Positions 37,595 to 47,620 of a stretch of 64,000 bases of DNA are shown here, piece by piece (position 1 is the first letter of the stretch; each line of letters opens with the position of its first letter). The notes beneath the pieces are model-generated. The model was not told the DNA's origin, searched no databases, and saw only the letters and a program-made list of their open reading frames with translations. The stretch is from assembly GCA_021777555.1 (NCBI GenBank), contig JAJYDK010000007.1, positions 1 to 64,000 of the forward strand. The letters are read 5' to 3'. The translations under genes and the position numbers were made by a program. Source of the stretch: Pseudomonadota bacterium (GTDB taxonomy: Bacteria > Pseudomonadota > Gammaproteobacteria > Steroidobacterales > Steroidobacteraceae).

Positions 37595-38172
37595 GGTGCG
37601 CAGCTCCGGTCGGGCTCCGGGGCGAGACCGCTTTGTCTCAGGAACCCAGCCATGGCAAGGCGGCCGCGGAGGATGTCGGTCTTGATCTTGGCGAGCGAAT
37701 GTCCCAGCCGGGTGGCGATGTCCTGGTACGGCATGTCCTCGAAGTGAAAGAGCACGAGCGGCACGCGCTGATGCTCGGGCAGCTGCCGCAGGGCCTGCTC
37801 GATCAGCGCGCTGCGTCGCTCGCGGTCCATGCCGGCCATCAGCCCCTCGAACGCGACGGCGGCGGACTCGATGTCCTCCTCCTGCTCATTCTCGGCGAAC
37901 ACCTCCGAGAACAGGCGCCAGCGTTTGCGGTGGCGCGTCAGGTGATTGAGCGTCAGGTTGGTCGCCACGGTTTTCAGCCAGCCGCCTGCGGTGGGGCTCG
38001 TGCGCAGGCGATCGAAGTTCTCGTACGCCTTGAGGAACACGTCCTGGCTGATGTCCTCGGCCTGCGCCGGGCTGCCGGTCAGGCGGAGCGAGGTGGAGAA
38101 AACCATATCCTGATAAGCGCGCATGAACGCTGCGAACTCTTGTGAATCGGGCCTGGAGCTTGCCAAGTGCAC
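37591..38172 (-). CDS. ECF-type RNA polymerase sigma factor
   Basis: A 193-residue sigma-70-family factor. Region 2 is FAAFMRAYQDMVFSTSLRLTGSPAQAEDISQDVFLKAYENFDR with GGWLKTVATNLTLNHLTRHRKRW; region 4 is LRQLPEHQRVPLVLFHFEDMPYQDIATRLGHSLAKIKTDILRGR. It probably directs transcription of its own operon, which encodes an anti-sigma candidate, a repeat/RDD membrane protein and an RND pump. A -35-like GCAACTTTTCC lies about 40-50 bases upstream on the minus strand (near 38211-38221), but I cannot assign a matching -10. Confidence 0.9.
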   Translation of the reverse strand: MHLASSRPDSQEFAAFMRAYQDMVFSTSLRLTGSPAQAEDISQDVFLKAYENFDRLRTSPTAGGWLKTVATNLTLNHLTRHRKRWRLFSEVFAENEQEEDIESAAVAFEGLMAGMDRERRSALIEQALRQLPEHQRVPLVLFHFEDMPYQDIATRLGHSLAKIKTDILRGRLAMAGFLRQSGLAPEPDRSCAP

Positions 38173-38352
38173 GGGTCATTCATCGTTTGAGGCAAGAACA
38201 CGGCGCGCGCGGAAAAGTTGCAGAGAGCGATCCTGCGCCGCGGGAAAGCCTACGCGAGAGCCCTCGCCAAGCCCATCCGCTTCATCGCCCGGCCAGGGCA
38301 ACCGACCGAAAATGGACGGCCGACGGCCCTCGGAGGGGCGCCAACCCGTTGC

Positions 38353-39306
38353 CTAGGCTGGTATTTGTGCCGGGGAAGGCCGATAGACCATGTAGATGTC
38401 GGCACGCTCGTAATGCGATTCGGCCGGCCGGGGGATATGGACGAAGCCGGCGGATTCGTAGAGGGTGAGCGCCGCAGTGAGCCGGCTGTTGCTCTCGAGA
38501 AAGAGCTCGCGGCCATCCAGAGCGTGGTACCGCTCGAGGGCCGCTTCCAGCAGCCGTCTGCCGATGCCGAGGCCCTGGCACCCGGCCGTCACCGACATCT
38601 TGGCGAGCTCGAGTCGCCCTTCCCCGGCATTGAGCAGCGCGCAGGTACCGACGATGCCTCCCCGGTGGCGTGCAAGGAAGATGGCGCCGCCGTCCCGGAG
38701 GATCTCGTGAGGATGGGAGAGAACCTCCTCATCGAGCGGCTCGACCCTGAAGTAGCGGTTGAGCCATTCCAGGTTGAGCCGTTTGAAATCGCCGGCATAC
38801 CGGTCTTCGAAGGGCACGATTTCAATGACCGCCTCCCCGCCCAGGTGAGCGCGGATGCGCTCGGCGAAGCCACGGCTCTCGAGCGCCCGGTCGAGGACGG
38901 TGAGATGGGCCGAGAGCGGATGATCCCGCTCGAGCTCGGCCACCGCCTCGACGATGGCCCGCCAGAGCGGCTCCAACCGACTCATCACCGCACGGCCCCG
39001 GCGCGAGAGCGAGAGCAGCCTCCGCCGCTCATCCCGAGGGTCGGAGCCTTCCTCGATCATGCCGTGTCGCTGCAGCTTGCGGCTCATCTGACTGACGGCC
39101 GGGTGCGTCTGCCCCAGGCGCTCGGCCAGCTCGGATACCCCGAGTTCCCCGTGATCGCGCAGCAGGAACAGGACAGGGAAGCAGCGCGAGGGCAGCTCCA
39201 CCCCCGCTTCGCGGTAGACCTCATCGACCCCGGCGAACAGGGCTTCGCTGAACTTGCGCAGGCGCGAACCGAGAAGCAGTGAGCCGTAGTCGTGCAGGGA
39301 TTTCAT
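38353..39306 (-). CDS. MarR-type regulator fused to a GNAT acetyltransferase
   Basis: A 317-residue bifunctional protein. Residues 1-150 are a MarR winged helix (VSELAERLGQTHPAVSQMSRKLQRHGMIEEGSDPRDERRRLLSLSRRG), and residues 155-310 a GNAT domain with the acetyl-CoA loop CQGLGIGRRLLEAAL. Fusions of this type are known, but the acetylated substrate is not. The ATG at 39306 has GGAG about seven bases upstream. It is divergent from the M20 hydrolase gene, with a palindrome between them that is probably its operator. Confidence 0.9.
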   Translation of the reverse strand: MKSLHDYGSLLLGSRLRKFSEALFAGVDEVYREAGVELPSRCFPVLFLLRDHGELGVSELAERLGQTHPAVSQMSRKLQRHGMIEEGSDPRDERRRLLSLSRRGRAVMSRLEPLWRAIVEAVAELERDHPLSAHLTVLDRALESRGFAERIRAHLGGEAVIEIVPFEDRYAGDFKRLNLEWLNRYFRVEPLDEEVLSHPHEILRDGGAIFLARHRGGIVGTCALLNAGEGRLELAKMSVTAGCQGLGIGRRLLEAALERYHALDGRELFLESNSRLTAALTLYESAGFVHIPRPAESHYERADIYMVYRPSPAQIPA

Positions 39307-39328
39307 GAGGACTCCTGCGCGCGAATAT

Positions 39329-39348
39329 ATACGTAAGTACTTACTTAT
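39329..39348. promoter_or_regulatory. Probable operator of the MarR-GNAT regulator
   Basis: ATACGTAAGTACTTACTTAT is a 20-bp palindrome with a single mismatched pair; the 12-bp core GTAAGTACTTAC (39333-39344) is perfect. It lies 22 bases upstream of the regulator start, touching TATATT (39324-39329, minus strand), a good -10 box, in the region shared with the divergent hydrolase gene. AT-rich and symmetric, it fits MarR-family sites. Confidence 0.6.
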
Positions 39349-39440
39349 TACCATATCAGTCGCCCAGTGCTAGATCCGGATCCAGACGTAAAATCACCAT
39401 CTTGCGCAACATTCCGGATGGCGCGGGAGCTGGGCATTCC

Positions 39441-40649
39441 ATGAACATTTCCTTGATCGATTCCATCGTGGCCGACACGGACGCCTTCCGCACCGTGCGG
39501 CGCGATCTGCATGCGCATCCGGAGCTCGGCTTCGAGGAGCGCCGCACCTCGGAGCTGATCGCCGGGCTCCTTGCAAAGTGGGGTATCCCGGTGCATCGCG
39601 GCCTCGGCGGGACCGGTGTCGTCGGGGTGATCAGCCATGGCATCTCCAGCCGTGCCGTGGGTCTGCGCGCGGATATCGACGCGCTACCCATCACGGAACG
39701 GAATGCGTTCGCACACGCCAGCACGCATCGGGGCCGGATGCATGCCTGCGGACATGACGGGCATACCACGATGCTTCTGGCCGCGGCCAAGCATCTGGCG
39801 GCTCATCGCAACTTCGACGGCACGGTATATCTGGTCTTCCAGCCCGCCGAGGAAGGCGGCGGCGGCGCGCGCGCGATGATCAAGGACGGCCTGTTCGAGC
39901 GCTTTCCCATGGACGCGATATTCGGGATTCACAACTGGCCGGGCCTGGCGGCCGGGCAGTTCGTGGTGAAGTCAGGTCCGACGTTCGCCTCCAGCAACGA
40001 GTTCAGGATCGTCATCCGCGGCCGCGGAGCGCACGCGGCCATGCCCGACCTCGGCATCGATCCGGTGCCCGTGGCCTGCCAGATGGTGCAGGCCTTTCAG
40101 ACCATCGTCTCGCGCAACCGGGCGCCCCTCGATCCGGGCGTGATCTCGGTGACCATGATCAACGCCGGCGAGGCCACCAACGTGATTCCGGAGAGCTGTG
40201 AGATCCAGGGCACGGTGCGCACCTTCACGCTCGGCACCCTGGAGATGATCGAGCAGGCGATGCGCCGCGTCGCCGAGGGCACCTGTCAGGCCTTCGGCGC
40301 GCGCTGCGAATTCGAGTTTCAGCGCAATTATCCGCCCACGGTGAATCATGACGCCGAAACCGCATTCGTCCGGGAACTGCTGACCGACTGGGTGGGTGAG
40401 GAGAACGTGTCCGGCTTCGAGGGCACGATGGGCGCGGAGGATTTCGGCTACTTCCTGCAGGAGAAGCCGGGTTGTTACTTCCTCATCACCGGTGGCGGCG
40501 GTGCTCATCGCGCCGAGGGCCACGGCGCCGGCCCCTGCATGCTGCACAACCCCAGCTATGACTTCAACGATGAGCTGATTCCGGTGGGCGCGACCATGTG
40601 GGTCAGACTGGTCGAGCGATGGCTCACTGCATCACCCCAAAACAGATGA
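39441..40649 (+). CDS. M20-family metallo-amidohydrolase (hippurate hydrolase-like)
   Basis: A 402-residue zinc aminoacylase/carboxypeptidase. Metal-ligand motifs are GLRADIDALP, HACGHDGHTTML, QPAEEGGGGARAMI and GAEDFGYF; NWPGLAAGQF and the dimerisation domain (GRGAHAAMPDLGIDPV) fit the amidohydrolase/IAA-amino-acid hydrolase group. It removes an acyl group from an N-acyl amino acid; the substrate is not visible. The ATG at 39441 gives the usual start (IDSIVADTDAFRTVRRDLHAHPELGFEE). Probably controlled by the divergent MarR-GNAT protein. Confidence 0.9.
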   Translation: MNISLIDSIVADTDAFRTVRRDLHAHPELGFEERRTSELIAGLLAKWGIPVHRGLGGTGVVGVISHGISSRAVGLRADIDALPITERNAFAHASTHRGRMHACGHDGHTTMLLAAAKHLAAHRNFDGTVYLVFQPAEEGGGGARAMIKDGLFERFPMDAIFGIHNWPGLAAGQFVVKSGPTFASSNEFRIVIRGRGAHAAMPDLGIDPVPVACQMVQAFQTIVSRNRAPLDPGVISVTMINAGEATNVIPESCEIQGTVRTFTLGTLEMIEQAMRRVAEGTCQAFGARCEFEFQRNYPPTVNHDAETAFVRELLTDWVGEENVSGFEGTMGAEDFGYFLQEKPGCYFLITGGGGAHRAEGHGAGPCMLHNPSYDFNDELIPVGATMWVRLVERWLTASPQNR

Positions 40650-40697
40650 CGACGCGCCCGCCCGCCTGCCGCGGGCCAGATGGGGCGGCACGCTCCC

Positions 40698-41126
40698 TCA
40701 GTGAGGCTTGAGCACTACCCAGAGCGGGCCGATCAGCAGGAAGGAGAGGTCCTGGAAGAACTGGGGCCGTTTGCCCTCGATGGCGTGCCCCACGAACTGC
40801 CCGATCCATGCGGCCACGAAGATCGCGGTCGAGGTGGCGATCAGCGGCAGGGCGCGCGGCCACAGGCTCAGGATGAGAACGCAGCCGAGAAGCTGGGCGG
40901 TCATCACGCCGAGGGCTTTGAGGCCGAGCCGCGCGTAAAATGGCGCGACCAGGATCATGAGGAGATAGGCGGCGGGCACGCCGAACACGCGGATGCTCCA
41001 CAGCAGCGCAACGATCGCGAACAGGATCGCCGGCACGCACACGGTGTGGATGGCGCGATTGACCGGGTGCTGGTGAGACTGAGAGTACTCCGCCAGCCAG
41101 TCATCGAGTGTCTTGCGCGCAGTCAT
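40698..41126 (-). CDS. DUF962/Mpo1-like membrane protein
   Basis: A 142-residue protein with about four membrane helices and the family opening WLAEYSQSHQHPVNRAIHTVCVPAI. The C-terminal FVGHAIEGKRPQFFQDLSFLLIGPLWV also fits. Yeast Mpo1 is an iron-dependent dioxygenase acting on 2-hydroxy fatty acids; the histidines in HQHPVNRAIH and GHAIEGKRP are present here. Bacterial roles are not established. It converges with the M20 gene. Confidence 0.88.
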   Translation of the reverse strand: MTARKTLDDWLAEYSQSHQHPVNRAIHTVCVPAILFAIVALLWSIRVFGVPAAYLLMILVAPFYARLGLKALGVMTAQLLGCVLILSLWPRALPLIATSTAIFVAAWIGQFVGHAIEGKRPQFFQDLSFLLIGPLWVVLKPH

Positions 41127-41168
41127 GACGAGCCTTTCCCGTCCATCAGCCCGATCGTCCGTCAGGAC

Positions 41169-41681
41169 TCAGATCTCGCCCGCCATCGTCGCGAGCTTCG
41201 CGACGGTGTTCATGTTGCGAAACGTCCCGGTCCTGGCCGCGGGGATGACCAGCTTGGTGCTGGCGATCCCGTCCCGGTAGGCGACATAGATTTCCCGCTC
41301 GCCCAGGGCGAGCGCCTCCGAGCGGCGGCCCCTGGCCGCTTCGACGGTACCCGCCGGCGGCGGATGGTCGAGGAATATCGCCACGGTTTTCTCCGGAGCG
41401 TCGCGGTGAAAGGGATTTGCAGCGAGCACCGCCGCCATCTCCTCGGCAGTGCGTACCATGACACCGATCGATCTGCCGGCGTACGCGGCCAGGCGCTCCT
41501 CGAGCGCGGCCTTGATCCTGCGCTCCCCGAGGCGGCTCCTGAACACGGCGTTTCCGGAAGCGATGTAGGTCCTCACCTGCTCGAAACCGGAGTCTTCGCA
41601 CAGGCGGACCAGCGTGGACATCGGCAGCTTGCCGGTGCCCATGACGTTGACGGCGCGAAGCAGGGCTATGTAAGCGGCCAT
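41169..41681 (-). CDS. DUF1697-family protein
   Basis: A 170-residue cytoplasmic protein starting MAAYIALLRAVNVMGTGKLPMSTLVRLCEDSGFEQVRTYIASGNAVF, the DUF1697 signature, and ending TKLVIPAARTGTFRNMNTVAKLATM. Function unknown. It is followed, in the same direction, by the DUF962 gene 42 bases on and preceded by a tRNA gene. Confidence 0.9.
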   Translation of the reverse strand: MAAYIALLRAVNVMGTGKLPMSTLVRLCEDSGFEQVRTYIASGNAVFRSRLGERRIKAALEERLAAYAGRSIGVMVRTAEEMAAVLAANPFHRDAPEKTVAIFLDHPPPAGTVEAARGRRSEALALGEREIYVAYRDGIASTKLVIPAARTGTFRNMNTVAKLATMAGEI

Positions 41682-41724
41682 GACCGTCGAACCAACATCT
41701 TGTCGTGTTGCCTGGCCATCTCGA

Positions 41725-41797
41725 TGGGCCCGGTAGGATTCGAACCTACGACCAAGGGATTATGAGTCCCCTGCACTAACCGCTGTGCTACAGGCCC
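41725..41797 (-). tRNA. tRNA with CAU anticodon, probably tRNA-Ile2
   Basis: The 73-base minus-strand sequence folds with acceptor GGGCCTG/CGGGCCC, D stem GCAC/GTGC, anticodon stem GGGGA/TCCCT with loop CTCATAA, and T stem GTAGG/CCTAC with loop TTCGAAT. The anticodon is CAT. The D-loop and variable region (GGTTAGTGCAG, TTGGTCG) resemble the lysidine-modified tRNA-Ile2 more than elongator tRNA-Met. No CCA is encoded. Confidence 0.92.
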
Positions 41798-41838
41798 GCT
41801 CTCGAAGCCGCGCATTGTAGCAGCCGCGTCGGCCGAGG

Positions 41839-42294
41839 CTAGGGGCGCAGGCACCCCGTGAGCGGGGAGCGCGGCTTGATGGTCTTCATGCACACCGTGG
41901 TCTCGATCTTCTGCACCCCGGGCATGCGGCTGATCTCCAGGCGCAGCAACTGATCGAGCTGCGGGATTTCCGCGACCAGCACGTGCATCAGGTAATCGGC
42001 CTGGCCCGCCGTGGTGAAGCACTGCAGCACCGAGGGATGGCTCGCGGCGGCGGCCTCGAATTCGGCGTACCGCGTCGACTGGATGGTGACATGGACGAAA
42101 GCATGTACCCTGAGGCCGAGCCGCTCTGCGTCGAGCTCCGTCCGGTAGCCCCGGATGAGGCCCCGGCGCTCGAGCTCGCGGACCCGCTGCCAGCAGGGCG
42201 TCTTCGACAGTCCCACATTCTGGCCGAGCTCGGCGAAGGAGAGCCGGGCGTCCTCCTCGAGCAAGCGGACGATCTCGCGGTCGATCTTATCCAT
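41839..42294 (-). CDS. Lrp/AsnC-family transcriptional regulator
   Basis: A 151-residue regulator: N-terminal helix-turn-helix (DREIVRLLEEDARLSFAELGQNVGLSKTPCWQRVRELERRGLIRGY) and a C-terminal RAM ligand-binding domain (DYLMHVLVAEIPQLDQLLRLEISRMPGVQKIETTVCMKTIK). Proteins of this group respond to amino acids. No metabolic gene is directly adjacent, so the target is unclear; it is divergent from the DUF4404 gene. Confidence 0.92.
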   Translation of the reverse strand: MDKIDREIVRLLEEDARLSFAELGQNVGLSKTPCWQRVRELERRGLIRGYRTELDAERLGLRVHAFVHVTIQSTRYAEFEAAAASHPSVLQCFTTAGQADYLMHVLVAEIPQLDQLLRLEISRMPGVQKIETTVCMKTIKPRSPLTGCLRP

Positions 42295-42421
42295 CGTGTT
42301 CTGCCGGATTGCCGATGATCAGGTCATCGTTCTACCCGCCGAGCGGCAATGAGTCCACTTGCCTGGGTCGATTCTCGATTAGAATCCCGAGCACCACCGT
42401 GAACGTTTTCGGGAGCCGCCG

Positions 42422-42700
42422 ATGGGCGAGCCGACAAGTGAAGAAAGCCTGCGCCAGCTGCTGGCCCGGGTGCATGAGCGGCTGAACCAGCCCGGTTCGG
42501 TCGATGCCGAGTCCCGCAAGATTCTGGGGGCGCTGGTGCGCGACATCGATCGTGCGCTCGGTGAGGGCGAGGGCGCTCCGCCGGCCCGCAATCACGTGCC
42601 GCGGCTCGAGTCGATGGCGGTGCGCTTCCAGACCGATCACCCGGGACTGGCCGAACTCCTGCGGCAGGTCGTCGACGCCCTGGGCAAAGCCGGCATCTAG
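42422..42700 (+). CDS. DUF4404-family small protein
   Basis: A 92-residue helical protein matching the DUF4404 pattern: LRQLLARVHERLNQPGSVDAESRKILGALVRDIDRAL then RLESMAVRFQTDHPGLAELLRQVVDALGKAGI. Function unknown. It converges with rpoD; 41 bases separate the stops. Confidence 0.85.
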   Translation: MGEPTSEESLRQLLARVHERLNQPGSVDAESRKILGALVRDIDRALGEGEGAPPARNHVPRLESMAVRFQTDHPGLAELLRQVVDALGKAGI

Positions 42701-42741
42701 CCGCCCCGCGACGTTGCCGCCGCGGGGCAGCCCCTGCCGGT

Positions 42742-44853
<2,112 letters not shown>

Positions 44854-44940
44854 GGGGTCTCGAAGGAATTGGCGGGGGCACAAGGCCCTATCTGCTGGCG
44901 GGCAGGGGCCAACTCAAGGGGCGCCAAAGTAAATCCGGGA

Positions 44941-44969
44941 AGTGTATTAGGCTCGCCGCCCAACCACAA
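44941..44969 (-). promoter_or_regulatory. Candidate internal promoter of rpoD
   Basis: On the minus strand TTGTGG (44964-44969), 17 bases, then TACACT (44941-44946), in the 140-base gap between dnaG and rpoD. Internal rpoD promoters are known in this operon in other bacteria. The -35 match is only 3 of 6. Confidence 0.38.
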
Positions 44970-44993
44970 GTTCACCCGCATCGCGGTCATACC

Positions 44994-46760
44994 TCATCGC
45001 ATCGCCTTTCGGTTCATAAGTCTTTGAAATTCCTGAATTTCATCGCTATTCAGTCCGGTGGCGGCCTGCTTGGCGATCAATGCGTCGACCCGCCGTTCCA
45101 GGACGAGGTCGGCGAGCTTGACCAGCGCCGCACGCAGCTCGACCGCAGCGGCCCCCTCATCTTCCAGAACCTCCTCCCTGTCCAGCAGACGTCCCAGGTG
45201 CTCTCCGCCCGGTCTTGCCGCCCAGCGCTCGAGCACCTGTCCCGCCGTCTTTAACGGCCGCCCGCGCAAATCATCAAGCAGCGCGCGCAGCAAATCCGCT
45301 CCTGGCTCCGTACTGCCGTCGAGCCCCGAACGCTCCGTATCGGTTACCGAGCCGGCCGTGGCCGGGAACTGTACCAGGCGTACGACGGCCTGGCGCACGA
45401 GACTACCCCGGCCTGCGCTGTGGGCCGTGCGGGGTCTCAGCGGCGGCTGCGCGGTGGGACGGGTCGGCAGGCCGCCTTCCCAGAGCGCCCGAAGCCGCTC
45501 CGGCGCCAGTCCCACCACTTCGGCCACACGCCCGATCAGCAGTTCCCGGTAGACGCCCTCCGGGACCTTATTGACGAGTGGGCGCGCACTTTCGGCAAAG
45601 TGGGCCCGCCCGTCAGCATGGATGATGTCGCACTGGGTGGACAACTCCCTTACGAGGTATTCGGACAAGGGCAGGGCGGAGTCGATGCGTTTCTCGAACG
45701 CCTCGCGTCCCTCGGCGCCCACGAGCGTGTCCGGATCATGGCCCTCGGGCAGGAACAGGAAGCGGATCTCGCGGCCCTCCCGAGCCTCCGGCAAGGCATG
45801 CTGCAGGGCACGCCAGGCCGCGCCGCGGCCGGCCCGATCTCCATCGAACGCGAATACCACCTCCCGGACGAGCCGGAAGATGCGCTTGAGGTGCTCGGGA
45901 GTGGTGGCCGTGCCGAGCGTGGCCACGGCATAGGCGATCCCGGCCTGATGCAGCCGTACCACGTCCATGTAGCCCTCGACCACCAGCAGGCGCTTCAGGC
46001 TCGATCGCGCGAGCCGCGTCTCATACAGCCCGTAGAGCTCGCGTCCCTTGTGAAAGAGGGCGGTTTCCGGGGAATTCAGGTACTTCGGCTCGCCCCGGTC
46101 GATCACCCGTCCACCGAAGGCGATGACCCGCCCGCGGCTGTCCCGGATGGGAAACATGATCCGGTCGCGGAAGCGATCGTAATGGCGATCCCCATCGCGG
46201 ATCTGGCCGCGCTCGCGCTCGATCACCAGGCCCGTCTCGGTGAGCGCCTGCCGGTCGTGCTCGCCCGATCCGAAGCGCCTGAGCACGGTGTTCCAGGCAT
46301 CCGGGGCGTAGCCGATGCCGAAGCGCTGCATGATCTCGGCCGTGAGGCCGCGCTGCGTGAGATAGCGCGTCGCGCGCTCGGAGCGTAACAGGGTCGAGGC
46401 GTAGAACTCCGCCACGCGGGTCATCAGCTCATACAGCGAGGCGTCCTGCGGCTTCGGACCACCGCCGCCCTCGTGCGGTACGGGCATTCCGAGCCGGCCG
46501 GCAAGCTCCTCCACGGCCTCCGGGAAGGCCATGTGATCGTAGTCCATGAGGAACCGCAGGGCGGTGCCGTGCGCCCCGCAGCCGAAGCAATGATAGAACT
46601 GCTTCTCGGGACTGACCCAGAACGAGGCAGTCTTCTCGGTGTGGAAGGGGCAGCAGGCCTTGTATTCGCGGCCCGCCTTGGTCAACTGCACGCGCGAGCC
46701 GACCACCTCCACGATGTCCGTGCGGGCGATCAGCTCATCTATGAAGCTTTGCGGGATGAT
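44994..46760 (-). CDS. dnaG: DNA primase, probable non-canonical start
   Basis: Makes RNA primers at the replication fork. Zinc motif CCPFH...CFGCGAHG, catalytic core, TOPRIM residues LLVVEGYMD and FAFDGDRAGR, and a C-terminal helicase-binding domain are present. The conserved N-terminal IPQSFIDELIARTDIVEVVGSR is encoded, but the first ATG/GTG/TTG in frame is a GTG at 46712, after this segment. The most likely start is an ATC at 46760 or 46757, giving MIPQSFID; I annotate 46760 and keep 46712 as the canonical alternative. The yqeY stop is in the same frame 13 codons upstream. Confidence 0.92.
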   Translation of the reverse strand: MIPQSFIDELIARTDIVEVVGSRVQLTKAGREYKACCPFHTEKTASFWVSPEKQFYHCFGCGAHGTALRFLMDYDHMAFPEAVEELAGRLGMPVPHEGGGGPKPQDASLYELMTRVAEFYASTLLRSERATRYLTQRGLTAEIMQRFGIGYAPDAWNTVLRRFGSGEHDRQALTETGLVIERERGQIRDGDRHYDRFRDRIMFPIRDSRGRVIAFGGRVIDRGEPKYLNSPETALFHKGRELYGLYETRLARSSLKRLLVVEGYMDVVRLHQAGIAYAVATLGTATTPEHLKRIFRLVREVVFAFDGDRAGRGAAWRALQHALPEAREGREIRFLFLPEGHDPDTLVGAEGREAFEKRIDSALPLSEYLVRELSTQCDIIHADGRAHFAESARPLVNKVPEGVYRELLIGRVAEVVGLAPERLRALWEGGLPTRPTAQPPLRPRTAHSAGRGSLVRQAVVRLVQFPATAGSVTDTERSGLDGSTEPGADLLRALLDDLRGRPLKTAGQVLERWAARPGGEHLGRLLDREEVLEDEGAAAVELRAALVKLADLVLERRVDALIAKQAATGLNSDEIQEFQRLMNRKAMR

Positions 46761-46799
46761 GGGTGGGACGACCCCGGTTACCGGCCAGTCGCTGGCCTG

Positions 46800-47246
46800 T
46801 TACTGGCCGAGCTTGGCGCGCACGCGCGCGCTCACCACGCCCATATCGGCGCGGCCCTGGGCCTGGGATTTCACGGCCGCAATGACCTTCCCCATGTCCT
46901 TGACGGAGGTTGCCCCGGTTTGCGCAACGGCCTGCGCGACGAGCGCATCGATTTCCGCTTCGCTCATCTGTTCGGGCAGATAGGCCCGAAGGACGGCGAT
47001 CTCGGCGGTCTCCTTGGCCACGAGGTCGGCGCGCCCGCCCGCCTCGAATTGGGTGATCGCTTCCTTGCGCTGCTTGATCATCTTCTCGAGCACCGCGAGC
47101 ACCTGGCCGTCATCGAGCGCAATACGCTCATCGACTTCGCGCTGCTTGATCGCCGCGAGCGCCAGACGGATGGTGGCGAGACGCTCCTTGTCCCCGGAGC
47201 GCATCGCACTCTTCATGTCCTCGGTGATGCGTTCCTTGAGCGTCAT
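46800..47246 (-). CDS. yqeY: GatB/YqeY domain protein
   Basis: A 148-residue helical protein that resembles the tRNA-binding tail of GatB: LKERITEDMKSAMRSGDKERLATIRLALAAIKQREVDERIALDDGQVLAVLEKMIKQRKEAI. Function is not settled. It lies eight bases after rpsU and 39 bases before the proposed dnaG start in the macromolecular-synthesis operon. Its TAA stop is in the same frame as dnaG. Confidence 0.92.
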   Translation of the reverse strand: MTLKERITEDMKSAMRSGDKERLATIRLALAAIKQREVDERIALDDGQVLAVLEKMIKQRKEAITQFEAGGRADLVAKETAEIAVLRAYLPEQMSEAEIDALVAQAVAQTGATSVKDMGKVIAAVKSQAQGRADMGVVSARVRAKLGQ

Positions 47247-47254
47247 GGGAACGC

Positions 47255-47464
47255 TCAGCGCGCCGGGCGCATGCCCTCGCGGGAAACACGCTTCAGGTGG
47301 CGCTTGACGGCCGCCGCCTTCTTGCGTTTCCGCTCCTGGGTCGGCTTCTCGTAGAATTCACGCCGGCGCAGCTCGGTGAGAATGCCGGCCTTCTCGCACG
47401 CGCGTTTGAAACGCCGCAAGGCGGCATCGAAATACTCGTTCTCACGGATACGGACGCTCGGCAT
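47255..47464 (-). CDS. rpsU: 30S ribosomal protein S21
   Basis: A 69-residue basic protein of the 30S subunit, [56 protein letters not shown], close to the usual 71 residues. AGAGG lies about five bases before the ATG at 47464. First gene of the rpsU-yqeY-dnaG-rpoD operon and divergent from tsaD, as in many gammaproteobacteria. Confidence 0.96.
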   Translation of the reverse strand: MPSVRIRENEYFDAALRRFKRACEKAGILTELRRREFYEKPTQERKRKKAAAVKRHLKRVSREGMRPAR

Positions 47465-47573
47465 CGAAACCTCTGAACAGTACGGCTGCCCCTGCATTTT
47501 CACGTCCCTGCGCGCCTGGATGCGCCGCCGGGACCCCCAGGGGATTGGGTAAGGGCCGGTAAATGGGCGCGCA

Positions 47574-47602
47574 ATTCTAGTAGAGCCTCGCCATAAAGGC
47601 AA
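47574..47602 (-). promoter_or_regulatory. Promoter of the rpsU-yqeY-dnaG-rpoD operon
   Basis: On the minus strand TTGCCT (47597-47602), 17 bases, then TAGAAT (47574-47579; 5 of 6 matches). Transcription would start near 47567, leaving a leader of about 100 bases before rpsU. The tsaD start is 18 bases beyond the -35 box. Confidence 0.5.
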
Positions 47603-47620
47603 AAATGATCAAGGCAAACC

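Noticed and set aside
46760-46802. yqeY-dnaG read-through fusion, since both are in one frame with only a TAA between
   Set aside because: No recoding signal is visible, and a separate start near 46760 explains the conserved DnaG N-terminus more simply.
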